Assembly (NCBI RefSeq): GCF_000426245.1
Contig: NZ_AUEZ01000014.1
Coordinates: 1-64,000, forward strand
From: Bradyrhizobium sp. Ai1a-2
Lineage (GTDB): Bacteria > Pseudomonadota > Alphaproteobacteria > Rhizobiales > Xanthobacteraceae
Direction: 5' to 3'
DNA length: 64,000 nt
Below the pieces are notes generated by a model. It had not been told where the DNA came from. It was given only the letters and a program-made list of their open reading frames with translations, and ran no database searches. Position numbers and translations under genes: made by a program. Shown piece by piece: positions 44,686 through 53,689 of this stretch; within the stretch, counting starts at the first letter, position 1; each line of letters starts with the position of its first letter.

Positions 44686-46299
44686 CTAGAAGTTGAACTT
44701 GCCGATCATGTTGACCTCGTCAGGGTTGATCAGATCCGGCACAGTCCAGCCATCGAGGTCGTATTCGGCGAGGCATTGGTCCGCGAGTTCGCGATAAAAG
44801 CGGGTGAGCCCCATGGCATCCTGTGCGGCGAGAATTTCCGTTCGGACGGACTCGTGGTTGCCCCCGTAGTTGCGCTCATAGAGTTCGTGGCGGCCGCCAA
44901 ACTCGGAGCCGATCGCATCCCACAGCAGCTTCATCACCTTGACCCGGTTGACCGCATCGTAGCCATCCGAGCCGCGAACATATTTGTCGAGATACGGACG
45001 AATATCGGGATTCCTGAAATCGGCCGCATGCGAGTTGAGGTAGATGAGCCCACTTCCGAGGTCTTGCTGGATGATCTCCCTGACCCGCGGATAACCCACC
45101 GTCATGAACCATCGATAGGCAAGACCTGCGTTGGTGTTAGGCAGAACGGTATTGCCGACCCAGGCATCCGGGTTATGTGCCATCGAGTCGGTGAGCGCCC
45201 ACATCATGTTGCGCCAGGCGAGCACTTCTCCGAGGCGAGATTGCACACCTCTGAAGTTCTTGGAGCCCGTGATGTCCACCGCCTTGAGCAGCAGTCCGGC
45301 AATGAAATCGAGCTTGACCGCCAATCGCGTGCATCCCTGAAACGTGAAGCGAGGCAGAAAGCCCGATTGCGGGAAAAACGTGCTGGCTTTTTCGAGATCT
45401 CCATAGACAAAGACATTTTCCCAGGGGATCAGAACACGATCGAGCACAAAGATCGTGTCGTTTTCGTCGAGCCTGCTCGACAGCGGATAATCGAACGGAC
45501 TACCCATCACAGCGGCCGTCATTGAATAGGATGGTCGGCAGATGAGCTTCATTCCCGGTGCCCCCATCGGAATTGTGCAGATGAGTGCGTACTCCTTCTT
45601 CTTGAGCGGGATGCCGTAATGCGCGATGAAATTCATATTGGTGATCGCCGAACCTGTGGCAACGACCTTGGCGCCACTGATGATCAGGCCATCGTCCCGC
45701 TCCTCTTCGACATGAACGAATACATCGGCAACTTCGTCCGGCGGGCGGTTTCGATCGACCGGTGGATGGATGATCGCGTGATTCCAATACAAGACCTTTT
45801 CCTGCGACTCGCGGTACCAGCGCCGGGCATTGTCCTGAAAGGGCGCGTAGAAGTCGGCGTTGGCTCCGAGCGTTCCGAGAAATGATGCCTTGTAGTCCGG
45901 GCTGCGGCCCATCCAGCCGTAGGTAAGCCGCGCCCAGACCGCGATTGCGTCGCGATCGGCGACCAGATCCTTTGCCGAATGGGCAGCCCGGAAAAAACGC
46001 ATCGTATAGCCGCCACTGCCGGTGTCCGTGGGGCAAGTCAGGACGTCGCGAGTCCTGGGATCGTGAAGCGCATCGTACAGGCGCGCCGTCATCCGCACCG
46101 AGTTACGAAAGGCGGGGTGGGTCGTTACATCCTTCACGCGATCGCCGTAGAGATAGACCTCTCGTCCGTCCCGAATGCTCTCCACATATTCTTCGCCGGT
46201 CATGGGACGTGCCGGTCTGCCGATTGGGGCTTCCGACGAAGAGGCGGCTCGCGCATCCGCCGATGCTGCTTGCGAGGCCACATCGAGTTTCGCCTTCAT
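44686..46299 (-). CDS. HpaB-type flavin-dependent aromatic hydroxylase
   Basis: This 537-residue protein starts at ATG 46299 with AAGGAGGT upstream. It matches the 4-hydroxyphenylacetate 3-hydroxylase oxygenase family: [68 protein letters not shown] and [28 protein letters not shown]. It uses reduced flavin from a partner reductase to hydroxylate a phenol. The downstream intradiol dioxygenase suggests a product such as hydroxyquinol (for example from resorcinol), with chlorophenol- or phenylacetate-type substrates as alternatives. It is divergent from an AraC-family regulator. Confidence 0.9.
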   Translation of the reverse strand: MKAKLDVASQAASADARAASSSEAPIGRPARPMTGEEYVESIRDGREVYLYGDRVKDVTTHPAFRNSVRMTARLYDALHDPRTRDVLTCPTDTGSGGYTMRFFRAAHSAKDLVADRDAIAVWARLTYGWMGRSPDYKASFLGTLGANADFYAPFQDNARRWYRESQEKVLYWNHAIIHPPVDRNRPPDEVADVFVHVEEERDDGLIISGAKVVATGSAITNMNFIAHYGIPLKKKEYALICTIPMGAPGMKLICRPSYSMTAAVMGSPFDYPLSSRLDENDTIFVLDRVLIPWENVFVYGDLEKASTFFPQSGFLPRFTFQGCTRLAVKLDFIAGLLLKAVDITGSKNFRGVQSRLGEVLAWRNMMWALTDSMAHNPDAWVGNTVLPNTNAGLAYRWFMTVGYPRVREIIQQDLGSGLIYLNSHAADFRNPDIRPYLDKYVRGSDGYDAVNRVKVMKLLWDAIGSEFGGRHELYERNYGGNHESVRTEILAAQDAMGLTRFYRELADQCLAEYDLDGWTVPDLINPDEVNMIGKFNF

Positions 46300-46602
46300 T
46301 TCAACCTCCTTCGAACGAATTCGGATTTGACTGCCGTCGTGCAAAAGGAAATTAGATCGGCTCGAGGCAGGACGTCGTGAGCCGTGGGCGCACTTTCGCC
46401 AGCACGGATGCGTCCAGATCATCACTCGCGAAGGCGTGAGAAGTCGTGATCCACATCTCGATGAAATCTGTGTTGTGGCGCGACAGCGTCGTGCTCAAAA
46501 TTTGACAGCGAGACTGGCGTTTGAACTTCACCAATAGGTATTTTCGCCGTCGTCAGGTCATGTCGAACCTTGAATCCAGGCGTCACGAGAACAGAGTCGA
46601 TC
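46300..46602. other. Divergent control region, HpaB-type gene and AraC-type gene
   Basis: This 303-base gap has no credible gene. It must contain the promoters for the leftward catabolic operon and the rightward AraC-type regulator. No sigma-54 consensus or perfect palindrome was found by eye. AraC proteins usually bind asymmetric direct repeats, which are hard to recognise from one sequence. Confidence 0.5.
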
Positions 46603-47607
46603 ATGCATCGGAGTGATGACACCGGCCGCGCGACAGAACCAGACTTCGAGACCTGGAGAGAATCGCTCCGCTCGATGTGTGGCGGATTTAGACCCACAGG
46701 AATCCCATCCGGCACTTTCGCTGGATGGGTGAGCAAGGTCAGTATAAGTGGGCTCACGGCATTGAATATTGGGTCCAATGCTGTCCGCGTCGAACGGACG
46801 CAGCGGGACGTTCGCGTCGATGGCATCGATCACTACTTCGTTGTGTTTCACCTCGCCGGGCAATCGGCCATGATCCACAACGATCAGGCCGTACAACTCG
46901 CTGCGAGCGATGTTGTGCTCGTCGATACGACCCTGCCCCTGGCATATTTGCCCAGCAACGGGGCGGCGCCGTGGAACTGCGTGACTCTTGGTTTGCCGCG
47001 CCAGTCACTGGCGTCCCATCTTGGGTTTGAGCCGCAGGGTGGAATTTTCAGACGCGGCGGGACGTCCGCCGGGCGTCTGCTCCTGGACATTATCAGCGAT
47101 GCCCAAGCCAGCGACGGATCAACCTTCTCACCGGCCGATGCCTACATGCAATTGGCGGCCTATGATCTCGTCGGTGCACTCTTTGCGCCATCCGACCATG
47201 AACTCCTTTCGCGCCATGCGGACAAGCTGTTCAAGCGCATCTGCAACATTATCAAAGCCCGCTTTGCGGATCCCGACTTCGGTCCCTGCGAGGTGGCGGC
47301 CGAAGCAGGAATCTCGCTGCGCTATCTTCAGAAGCTCTTCACTGCACACAACTCGACCTGTAGTCACTTCATACAATCGGTCCGGTTGGATCATGCTGCG
47401 CGTCTGTTGCACCGGCGGGTGCTCCTGAACACGAACCAGCCCATCAATGAGATTGCCTACAGCAGCGGCTTTGTCGATTACACTCATTTCGCACGACGAT
47501 TCCGCCGTCGCTTCGGTCGCGCCCCAGGCGCTCGCCCCGAAGAACCCGCTTTGCAAGCCACTGGCGAGGAAACAAAGCGCGCTGGTGCCGGCGAAAGCTC
47601 GTCGTAA
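46603..47607 (+). CDS. AraC-family transcriptional regulator of the aromatic module
   Basis: This 334-residue protein starts at ATG 46603. The N-terminal two-thirds form an AraC_binding_2/FeaR-like sensor domain (NIGSNAVRVERTQRDVRVDGIDHYFVVFHLAGQ...). The C-terminal 100 residues carry two helix-turn-helix motifs (FGPCEVAAEAGISLRYLQKLF and INEIAYSSGFVDYTHFARRFRRRFGRAPG). It is divergent from the HpaB-type/dioxygenase/reductase operon and is the obvious candidate activator, sensing an aromatic compound. A TTG at 46570 would add 11 non-conserved residues. Confidence 0.88.
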   Translation: MHRSDDTGRATEPDFETWRESLRSMCGGFRPTGIPSGTFAGWVSKVSISGLTALNIGSNAVRVERTQRDVRVDGIDHYFVVFHLAGQSAMIHNDQAVQLAASDVVLVDTTLPLAYLPSNGAAPWNCVTLGLPRQSLASHLGFEPQGGIFRRGGTSAGRLLLDIISDAQASDGSTFSPADAYMQLAAYDLVGALFAPSDHELLSRHADKLFKRICNIIKARFADPDFGPCEVAAEAGISLRYLQKLFTAHNSTCSHFIQSVRLDHAARLLHRRVLLNTNQPINEIAYSSGFVDYTHFARRFRRRFGRAPGARPEEPALQATGEETKRAGAGESSS

Positions 47608-47668
47608 ACCCGCACCACCTTTGTCTCTCGCTCGAGTCAAACGGGATGAAGCCGCCCGCGGCGCGGGC

Positions 47669-48193
47669 TCATGCACCTCGCGCATCGCGTATTGCCTGAG
47701 CGACTTTCGTCGCCTGCGACACCCGTCCGATTCGCGCGCCCGTGACGATCTTTCTTCGGCGCGTGCTCAAACGCGGCACCATGCCTTCGTTGGCGGTAGA
47801 TCCGGCGGAGGGATAGGGAACGAAGCTCGCGGACCGCAGCGCGAGAGCCTTTCGAGCCGCTTCGACATTGTCGGTCCGAGCTGCCAGATTGTGAAGACGC
47901 CTGAGCTCGCTGTTCACCCGCTTCAGTGCTGCGGCAAACACCTGCTTGCGTTGTAATGGACGGTCAGCGGTTCCAGGGAAGTTCGCGCCGCGAGCCTGGC
48001 CCTTTCCGCGCGTCTCTCGCCGCTTTTGTCGGCCGAGCGTTCGCTCCTTATCGCGCATCTTGCGCAAGCGGGATCGCATATCGGCAAGATCGGTCGGCTC
48101 GACGTCATAGATGGCGGGATGATGCGTGAGGCGGATCGTCTCGTATTCGTCGTGGTCGAGCAGGCTGCGTTCGAACTTGCATGGGACCGACAT
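47669..48193 (-). CDS. Hypothetical Arg/Lys-rich protein
   Basis: This 174-residue frame begins MSVPCKFERSLLDHDEYETIRLTHHPAIYDVEPTDLADMRSRLRKMRDKERTLGRQKRRE. It continues as a strongly basic, helical protein (FAAALKRVNSELRRLHNLAARTDNVEAARKAL). No signal peptide, membrane segment or named domain is seen. The N-terminal composition is typical of real protein and the basic body suggests nucleic-acid binding. It stands alone, convergent with the AraC-type gene. Function unknown. Confidence 0.6.
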   Translation of the reverse strand: MSVPCKFERSLLDHDEYETIRLTHHPAIYDVEPTDLADMRSRLRKMRDKERTLGRQKRRETRGKGQARGANFPGTADRPLQRKQVFAAALKRVNSELRRLHNLAARTDNVEAARKALALRSASFVPYPSAGSTANEGMVPRLSTRRRKIVTGARIGRVSQATKVAQAIRDARGA

Positions 48194-48528
48194 CTTCTGT
48201 TCCTCCGTTGAATCTTTCGATGCTCACGTGAGAAAAATCATCCAGGTCCAGCGTCGTTGCGTGGGTGCCTGCCAGTCGATGAACAGGCTACCGCTCCAGG
48301 CCAGTATTGGCAACCTGAGGTATTTATCTGAGCTGCCTGAGGCCAGTCGCGCGAATAGTGTGGTGTGTTCAGCGCTGCGAATCAACGAGCCGTTTTCACC
48401 CTTTCGCCTGTCAGCAACTTTCTATGTTCGTCATTCAGTTCGTCGCTATCAGCGATCTGGAAAATGCTGTTGGGGTCTGGAGGATCGATTTGAGTTTTGC
48501 TCCGCCTTGTGCTTGTTTGCGCGCGTCA
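48194..48528. other. Intergenic region upstream of the btuB riboswitch
   Basis: No gene is supported in this 335-base gap. The promoter of the btuB transcript should lie near its right end, just before the riboswitch, and that of the leftward hypothetical gene near its left end. No repeat or operator stands out. Confidence 0.5.
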
Positions 48529-48698
48529 TCGGTGCCCTTCTAGGGTGAAACGGGAACGCGGTGCGGGAATCTTCCCAACGCCGCGGCTGCCCCCGCAACT
48601 GTAAGCGGTTATTCGCGATCCGGATGCCACTGGACCTGCCAGGCAGGTTTGGGAAGGCGGATCGGGAGACGACTGCGAGCCAGGAGACCGGCCGTTGA
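48529..48698 (+). ncRNA. Cobalamin (B12) riboswitch upstream of btuB
   Basis: The conserved aptamer elements appear in order: GTGAAACGGGAA, GCTGCCCCCGCAACTGTAAGCG, GCCACTGG, GGGAAGGCGG and the B12 box GCGAGCCAGGAGACC (48675-48693 with flank). Just after it, GTTGAT-TTGT-ATCAAC (48694-48709) can form a hairpin ahead of the ribosome-binding site GGAAGG at 48730-48735. Adenosylcobalamin binding should reduce btuB expression, probably by hiding the ribosome-binding site. Confidence 0.95.
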
Positions 48699-48740
48699 TT
48701 TGTATCAACTCGTTCGACGGTGGGTCGGCGGAAGGCATTT

Positions 48741-50807
48741 ATGAGCTTGCGGCGTTTTCTTGCCGGGTGTGCGGCCGTTGTCGCATGCGGTCACACCGGC
48801 GCGATGGCCCAATCGGGTCCCGAACAGCTTCCTGCTGTTGTCATCAATCCGAACGTCCGGTCCAAGCCTCCCGCGAGGAACAGGCAAACGTCTTCAACGA
48901 CTCGTCCTGCGCGCCCAGCGCCCAGTATCGAGGCCCCTCCGGCAACTCCCGAAGTCGTTGTCACCCCCGACCGGACGCCGCAGCCCGCGAGCCGTACCGG
49001 AAGCTCGGTCAGCGTCGTCACGCACGAGGTGCTCGCGACCAGCAATCCGGCCTCGCTCGTCGATGCGTTGCGGACGGTGCCGGGGCTCGATATCACCGAA
49101 AGCGGCGGCCCCGGTGCAACAACCAACGTACGCTTGCGCGGCGCGAATACCGGCCAGACGCTGGTCATGATCGATGGCATCAGGGTGAACGATCCGACCG
49201 CCGCCAGCGGCGATTTCGATTTCGCGATGTTCGCACCGAGCGCGATCGAGCGGATCGAGGTGCTGAAAGGACCACAGAGCGCGCTCTACGGATCGGACGC
49301 GATGGGCGGCGTGGTCAACATCATCACCAGGAAAGCCGCCGGTCCGGCACAGCTCGACGTCAGCACCGAGGGAGGAAGCTACGGCACAGCGAGCAGCAGC
49401 GCAGCGCTGACCGGAACCTCGGGACCCTGGTCCTACGCGTTCACGGGAAGCGGTCAGCATAGCAACGGCTTTTCACGCTACGGCTATCGCATCCCCGCGC
49501 TCGAGGCGAAGTATGGTCCCCTCGAGCGCGACGACTTCGACCGCGTCGGCGGCTCGGCTCGCATCGGCTACGACGCCGGCGAAAGCGTACGCCTGGAGAC
49601 GGGCATGCTGACCTCGTTCACGCGGTCCGCCTACGATCAGGCCAGCGGAGCGTTCCCGGACACGCCGTCGAGCGCGACGCGTCTTCTCGAACAAGTCTGG
49701 GGACGCGCCTCATTCGACACGTTCGGCGGCGTCCTCACCCACAGCGTGAGTGCGTTTGAGACGCACATCGACCGCTCGTTCGACGACGTCACCTACAGGA
49801 CCAACAAGCTGCCGCGGAACACGACGTCCATCCTCTCCAATTTCGTCGGCGACAGCACGGGCCTGGAATATCAGGGCAACCTCAAGGTCGGTCTGCTCGG
49901 ATCGCTTATCGTCGGATCGCGCGTGCAGCACGAAACGGCGAGCACCTCCACCACCAACCTGCTGCCGATTCCCGGCGCTTCGACGCCACAACTCGCGGGC
50001 ACGCAGGACACGAATTCGGTGTTCGCGCTCTGGCAAGTGCCGATCGGCGAGCGACTCAACGTCACGATAGGCGGCCGGGTCGACGATGTCGTCGACGTCG
50101 CACGGTTCGAGACATGGCGAGCCACCGCGGCCTACAGTATCGCGGAGACCGGCACCAAGCTGCATGCGAGCGCCGGGACAGGCGCCAAGGCGCCGACGCT
50201 CTATCAGCTCTATGCGCCGACCTATGGCAATTCCGCGCTCAGTCCCGAGGAAAGCTTCGGTTACGATGCCGGCATCGACCAAAGCCTGTTCGGCGGCCGC
50301 GTCGTGGTGTCGCTGACAGGCTTCGGCAACAGGTTCAGCAACCTGATCGACTTCGAGACCGATACGGCGCATCCGCTCGGGCACTACGTCAACGTCTCGC
50401 GTGCCGAAACCGACGGGTTGGAGCTCGGGGTCAATGTCGATGTCCTGCCGGGCTACCTGAAATTCAACGCAGCCTACACCTATCTGCAGGCCAGGGACCT
50501 TTCGACCGGCTTGACGCTGGCGCGCCGGCCAGAAAACCTGGCGAGATTGTCGTTCTCGATCACCCCGATCCCGGATTGGCTGATCGAGCCACGCGTGCTC
50601 GCGGTGTCCACGCGCTACAGCGGCTCGAACGAGACGCTGCCGCTGGACCCCTACGTCCGCGTCGACCTCTACACCGAATACAGGATCGACCAGACCTGGA
50701 AGGTGTATTTGCGCGGTGAGAACATTTTCAACGAGTACTATCAGGAAGTGTTCAACTATGGCACCACCGGTCCCGCGGCTTATGCCGGGTTCAACGCCCA
50801 CTGGTAG
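48741..50807 (+). CDS. btuB: TonB-dependent vitamin B12 receptor (BtuB-like)
   Basis: This 688-residue protein starts at ATG 48741, five bases after GGAAGG. It has a signal peptide (MSLRRFLAGCAAVVACGHTGAMAQ), a Pro/Ser-rich linker, a TonB-box-like segment (PEVVVTPDR) and a plug domain (SLVDALRTVPGLDITESGGPGATTNVRLRGANTGQTLVMIDGIRVND...IERIEVLKGPQSALYGSDAMGGVVNIIT). A 22-strand barrel follows, ending YAGFNAHW with an aromatic C-terminus. The upstream cobalamin riboswitch and flanking cob genes identify cobalamin or a precursor as the ligand. The linker before the plug is longer than in E. coli BtuB. Confidence 0.93.
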   Translation: MSLRRFLAGCAAVVACGHTGAMAQSGPEQLPAVVINPNVRSKPPARNRQTSSTTRPARPAPSIEAPPATPEVVVTPDRTPQPASRTGSSVSVVTHEVLATSNPASLVDALRTVPGLDITESGGPGATTNVRLRGANTGQTLVMIDGIRVNDPTAASGDFDFAMFAPSAIERIEVLKGPQSALYGSDAMGGVVNIITRKAAGPAQLDVSTEGGSYGTASSSAALTGTSGPWSYAFTGSGQHSNGFSRYGYRIPALEAKYGPLERDDFDRVGGSARIGYDAGESVRLETGMLTSFTRSAYDQASGAFPDTPSSATRLLEQVWGRASFDTFGGVLTHSVSAFETHIDRSFDDVTYRTNKLPRNTTSILSNFVGDSTGLEYQGNLKVGLLGSLIVGSRVQHETASTSTTNLLPIPGASTPQLAGTQDTNSVFALWQVPIGERLNVTIGGRVDDVVDVARFETWRATAAYSIAETGTKLHASAGTGAKAPTLYQLYAPTYGNSALSPEESFGYDAGIDQSLFGGRVVVSLTGFGNRFSNLIDFETDTAHPLGHYVNVSRAETDGLELGVNVDVLPGYLKFNAAYTYLQARDLSTGLTLARRPENLARLSFSITPIPDWLIEPRVLAVSTRYSGSNETLPLDPYVRVDLYTEYRIDQTWKVYLRGENIFNEYYQEVFNYGTTGPAAYAGFNAHW

Positions 50808-50835
50808 AGCGGATGTGATGGACGCGCGGAATGCG

Positions 50836-51825
50836 CTATCTAACCGAATGAAGCGCGCTGGCCAGGCGATCGAGACCATCGTCCGACGCAAGGCCAAATC
50901 GCAGCCATTCGCGCGCCCAGTCGAAGCTCCGGCACCAGATGTGGCGTCGGGCCAGTTCGGCGTGCAAGGCCGGGGCGTCGGGATGGGAGGCGAGACGAAA
51001 CAGCGTGGTCCCTCCGACGACATGCAGACCGGCCGCTGTCAGGACCTGATCCAGCTTCCCAGCCTCCCGAGCGAGCCTCACACGTGTCGCATTGGCCCAG
51101 GATCGATCCCGCAAGGCGGCCGTACCCAGGTGGAGCGCCGGGCCGGAGACCGGCCATGGACCAAGCGCCGCGGTGATACGCTCGACGATGTCGCGTCGGC
51201 CGATCACGAAGCCAAGGCGAAGTCCCGCGAGCCCGTAGAATTTGCCGAAGGAACGCAGCACGAGGATCGGAAGGTCGGCGCTCATCCCGGCCGCACTGAT
51301 GGCGGGATCGACATCGGCAAAGGCCTCATCGATAACCAGCCAGCCTCCGCGACGGTCGAGCCGTTCAGCAACGTGCCGGAGCGCCCCGCGATCCGCGATG
51401 CGTCCATCCGGATTGTTGGGGTTGACGATCACAGCGTGAATGGCGCGTTCAGGCAGCGCGGAGAGATCGTCCACTGCGATGATCTCCCGGCCCCCGCTGC
51501 TCCACGCGGCCGAATGCTCGCCATAGGTCGGAGCAGCGATCGCAACCGCTCCTGCGCCGGCGAGATACGGGATCCATTGAATAAGGGCCTGCGTGCCGGC
51601 GGCGGCCGCGATATCAGCGTCGTCGGGCACATCGTAGGCTTCGCGCGCAGCGGCGAGCAAAGCCTGCTCGTCGGCCCGGGATGGCAGGCGCGTCCATGCA
51701 CTGCCTGGAACGGGATGCGGAATCGTCCACGGCCAGGGATTGATTCCGGTCGACAGGTCGAGCCAGTCCGCAGGCTCGCCTCCATGGCGCGCAATGGCTT
51801 CCGTCAGATCACCGCCGTGCTTCAT
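50836..51825 (-). CDS. cobD: Threonine-phosphate decarboxylase of cobalamin synthesis (CobD/CobC type)
   Basis: This 329-residue PLP enzyme belongs to the class I/II aminotransferase fold. It opens MKHGGDLTEAIARHGGEPADWLDLSTGINPWPW, the diagnostic start of this family. It has VNPNNPDGR and the PLP-binding Lys in LRSFGKFYGLAGLRLGF. The reaction converts L-threonine O-3-phosphate to (R)-1-aminopropan-2-ol phosphate, the linker used by CbiB. The Salmonella name is CobD; the Pseudomonas denitrificans name is CobC. Its start is only nine bases from the divergent btuF start. Confidence 0.92.
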   Translation of the reverse strand: MKHGGDLTEAIARHGGEPADWLDLSTGINPWPWTIPHPVPGSAWTRLPSRADEQALLAAAREAYDVPDDADIAAAAGTQALIQWIPYLAGAGAVAIAAPTYGEHSAAWSSGGREIIAVDDLSALPERAIHAVIVNPNNPDGRIADRGALRHVAERLDRRGGWLVIDEAFADVDPAISAAGMSADLPILVLRSFGKFYGLAGLRLGFVIGRRDIVERITAALGPWPVSGPALHLGTAALRDRSWANATRVRLAREAGKLDQVLTAAGLHVVGGTTLFRLASHPDAPALHAELARRHIWCRSFDWAREWLRFGLASDDGLDRLASALHSVR

Positions 51826-51834
51826 GATCGCTTC

Positions 51835-52716
51835 ATGCCATCAATCGGGACCAGGCGCGAGACCCTTGTTGGCATATTGCGGCCGGCGATCGGCGCAACG
51901 TTCGCGTTGCTGGCACCGCTGTTCGCGGCGCATGCCGCTCACGCAGCCGACCTGCCGCGCGTCGCGTCCATCAATGTCTGCACGGACCAGCTTCTCTTGG
52001 CGCTGGCCGATCCAAGCCAGATTCTCGGCCTCAGTCCCTATTCGCGCGACCCCGCCCGCTCTTGGAACGCGGAGAAGGCTGCGGCCTACCCTCGATTGTC
52101 GGGCGAAGCCGAAGATGTCCTGATACTGCGGCCGGCCGCCGTAGTCGCCGGCAAATTTACCAAGCGTGCAACACGAGAATTGCTGAAGGACAAGGGCGTC
52201 CGCGTGGTCGAATTCGACGTGGCGCGTTCGCTTGATGACGTCAAGAGCCATATTCGGCAAATGGGCGAACTCCTACACCAGACGGATCGCGCCGCATCCG
52301 AGATGCAGCGACTGGACACGGCAATCCGGCACGCCAAGGAGGCGGTCTCGCAGCGACCTTATCGCGTGCTGGCGTTGTCGCGGCGCGGCTGGGTTTCGGG
52401 CGGCGGCGGCCTGATCAGTTCCATGCTGGCTACGATCGGCCTGAAGAACGCGGCCAATGACCTCGGCTACAAGCTTGGAGGCTTTGCGTCACTGGAGACG
52501 ATCTTGAACCTCAAACCCGATCTCCTCCTCGTGTCTGACGGCGGCGACTTCGCGGAGGACGAAGGTGAAGCCTTCCTGCGGCATCCCGCGCTTGAACGTT
52601 TCTATCCGCCGTCGAAACGCCTGGTGATCCCCGAGAAACTGACGGTCTGCGGCGGGCCGATGCTTTCGGAGGCGCTGGAACGCCTCGTCTCCGAACTAAG
52701 CCGCGTGGCGCGATGA
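51835..52716 (+). CDS. btuF: Periplasmic cobalamin-binding protein of an ABC transporter (BtuF-like)
   Basis: This 293-residue protein starts at ATG 51835. It has a signal peptide (ILRPAIGATFALLAPLFAAHAAHAA) and a type-3 periplasmic-binding fold of the BtuF/FepB class (LPRVASINVCTDQLLLALADPSQILGLSPYSRDPA...EDVLILRPAAVVAGKF...ILNLKPDLLLVSDGG). It is followed one base later by cbiB, so both are in one transcript. The membrane and ATPase subunits (BtuCD) are not in the window. Substrate is inferred from the cobalamin context; related proteins can also bind haem or siderophores. Confidence 0.83.
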   Translation: MPSIGTRRETLVGILRPAIGATFALLAPLFAAHAAHAADLPRVASINVCTDQLLLALADPSQILGLSPYSRDPARSWNAEKAAAYPRLSGEAEDVLILRPAAVVAGKFTKRATRELLKDKGVRVVEFDVARSLDDVKSHIRQMGELLHQTDRAASEMQRLDTAIRHAKEAVSQRPYRVLALSRRGWVSGGGGLISSMLATIGLKNAANDLGYKLGGFASLETILNLKPDLLLVSDGGDFAEDEGEAFLRHPALERFYPPSKRLVIPEKLTVCGGPMLSEALERLVSELSRVAR

Positions 52717-52717
52717 T

Positions 52718-53689
52718 ATGCTGGTGGGAAGCGAGACGCTCTTGATCGTGGTGCTGGCGATCGCATTCGATGGGCTCATCGGCGATCCGGATTTGCTGTG
52801 GCGCCGCTTCCCTCATCCGGCGGCGCTGATGGGCTCGGCGATCAACCTGCTCGATCGCGCGCTGAACCGCGAGCAATGGTCGGCCGCACAGCGCAAGGCC
52901 GCGGGATGCATGACGATAGGCATGCTGGTCGCGACCTGCGGGGGCCTTGGCCTGCTGCTGGAAGCCGCGCTGGGATGGACACTGCTCGGACAGGTAGCCC
53001 AGGGGCTTGTGGCTTCCGTCCTGATCGCGCAACGGAGCCTCTATCAACACGTCGGCCGGGTCGTCTCCGCCTTCACCGGCGGTGGACTTGCCGAGGCAAG
53101 ACGCGCGGTATCCATGATCGTCGGCCGCGATCCGGAACAGCTCGACACCAGCGGCGTCTCGCGCGCGGCGATCGAATCCTGCGCGGAGAATTTTTCCGAC
53201 GGCGTTGTCGCCCCAGTGTTCTGGCTGGCGCTGCTCGGGCTGCCGGGATTGCTGATCTACAAGGTCGTCAACACGGCGGATTCGATGATCGGCCATCGCA
53301 GTTCCCGCTATGAATCCTTCGGTTGGGCCGCGGCGCGGCTTGACGATCTGCTCAACCTCGTGCCCGCAAGATTGGCCGCAGTGCTGATCGCTCTGGTCGC
53401 GCCATTCGCGGGTGGCTCCACAGCGCAGGCTTTCAAGGTGATGTGGCGCGACGCTTCAAAGCACAGATCTCCGAATGCGGGCTGGCCGGAAAGCACCATG
53501 GCAGGTGCGCTCGGTCTCGCGCTGGCCGGGCCTCGCCGTTATGGCGACCGTCTCGTCGATGACCCCTTCCTCAACGGCGGCGCCCGGATGGATGCCGGTC
53601 CTGCCGACATCCGCCGCGCGCTCAAGCTGCTGATTGCCGCCTGCTCGCTGGAAGCAGCGATCTATGCGGCGCTAGCGTTGGTGGTTTGA
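52718..53689 (+). CDS. cbiB: Adenosylcobinamide-phosphate synthase CbiB
   Basis: This 323-residue integral membrane enzyme is CbiB in Salmonella and CobD in Pseudomonas denitrificans. The N-terminus carries [23 protein letters not shown]; the core has [67 protein letters not shown]. It has about four to five transmembrane helices. It attaches aminopropanol (phosphate) to adenosylcobyric acid. Its start lies one base after the btuF stop, and its last 28 bases overlap the convergent cobQ gene. Confidence 0.94.
   Translation: MLVGSETLLIVVLAIAFDGLIGDPDLLWRRFPHPAALMGSAINLLDRALNREQWSAAQRKAAGCMTIGMLVATCGGLGLLLEAALGWTLLGQVAQGLVASVLIAQRSLYQHVGRVVSAFTGGGLAEARRAVSMIVGRDPEQLDTSGVSRAAIESCAENFSDGVVAPVFWLALLGLPGLLIYKVVNTADSMIGHRSSRYESFGWAAARLDDLLNLVPARLAAVLIALVAPFAGGSTAQAFKVMWRDASKHRSPNAGWPESTMAGALGLALAGPRRYGDRLVDDPFLNGGARMDAGPADIRRALKLLIAACSLEAAIYAALALVV

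Noticed and set aside
50808..51834. N-terminal extension of btuF by more than 300 codons
   Set aside because: The frame is open only because it runs antisense to the decarboxylase gene; the signal peptide at 51835 marks the true start.
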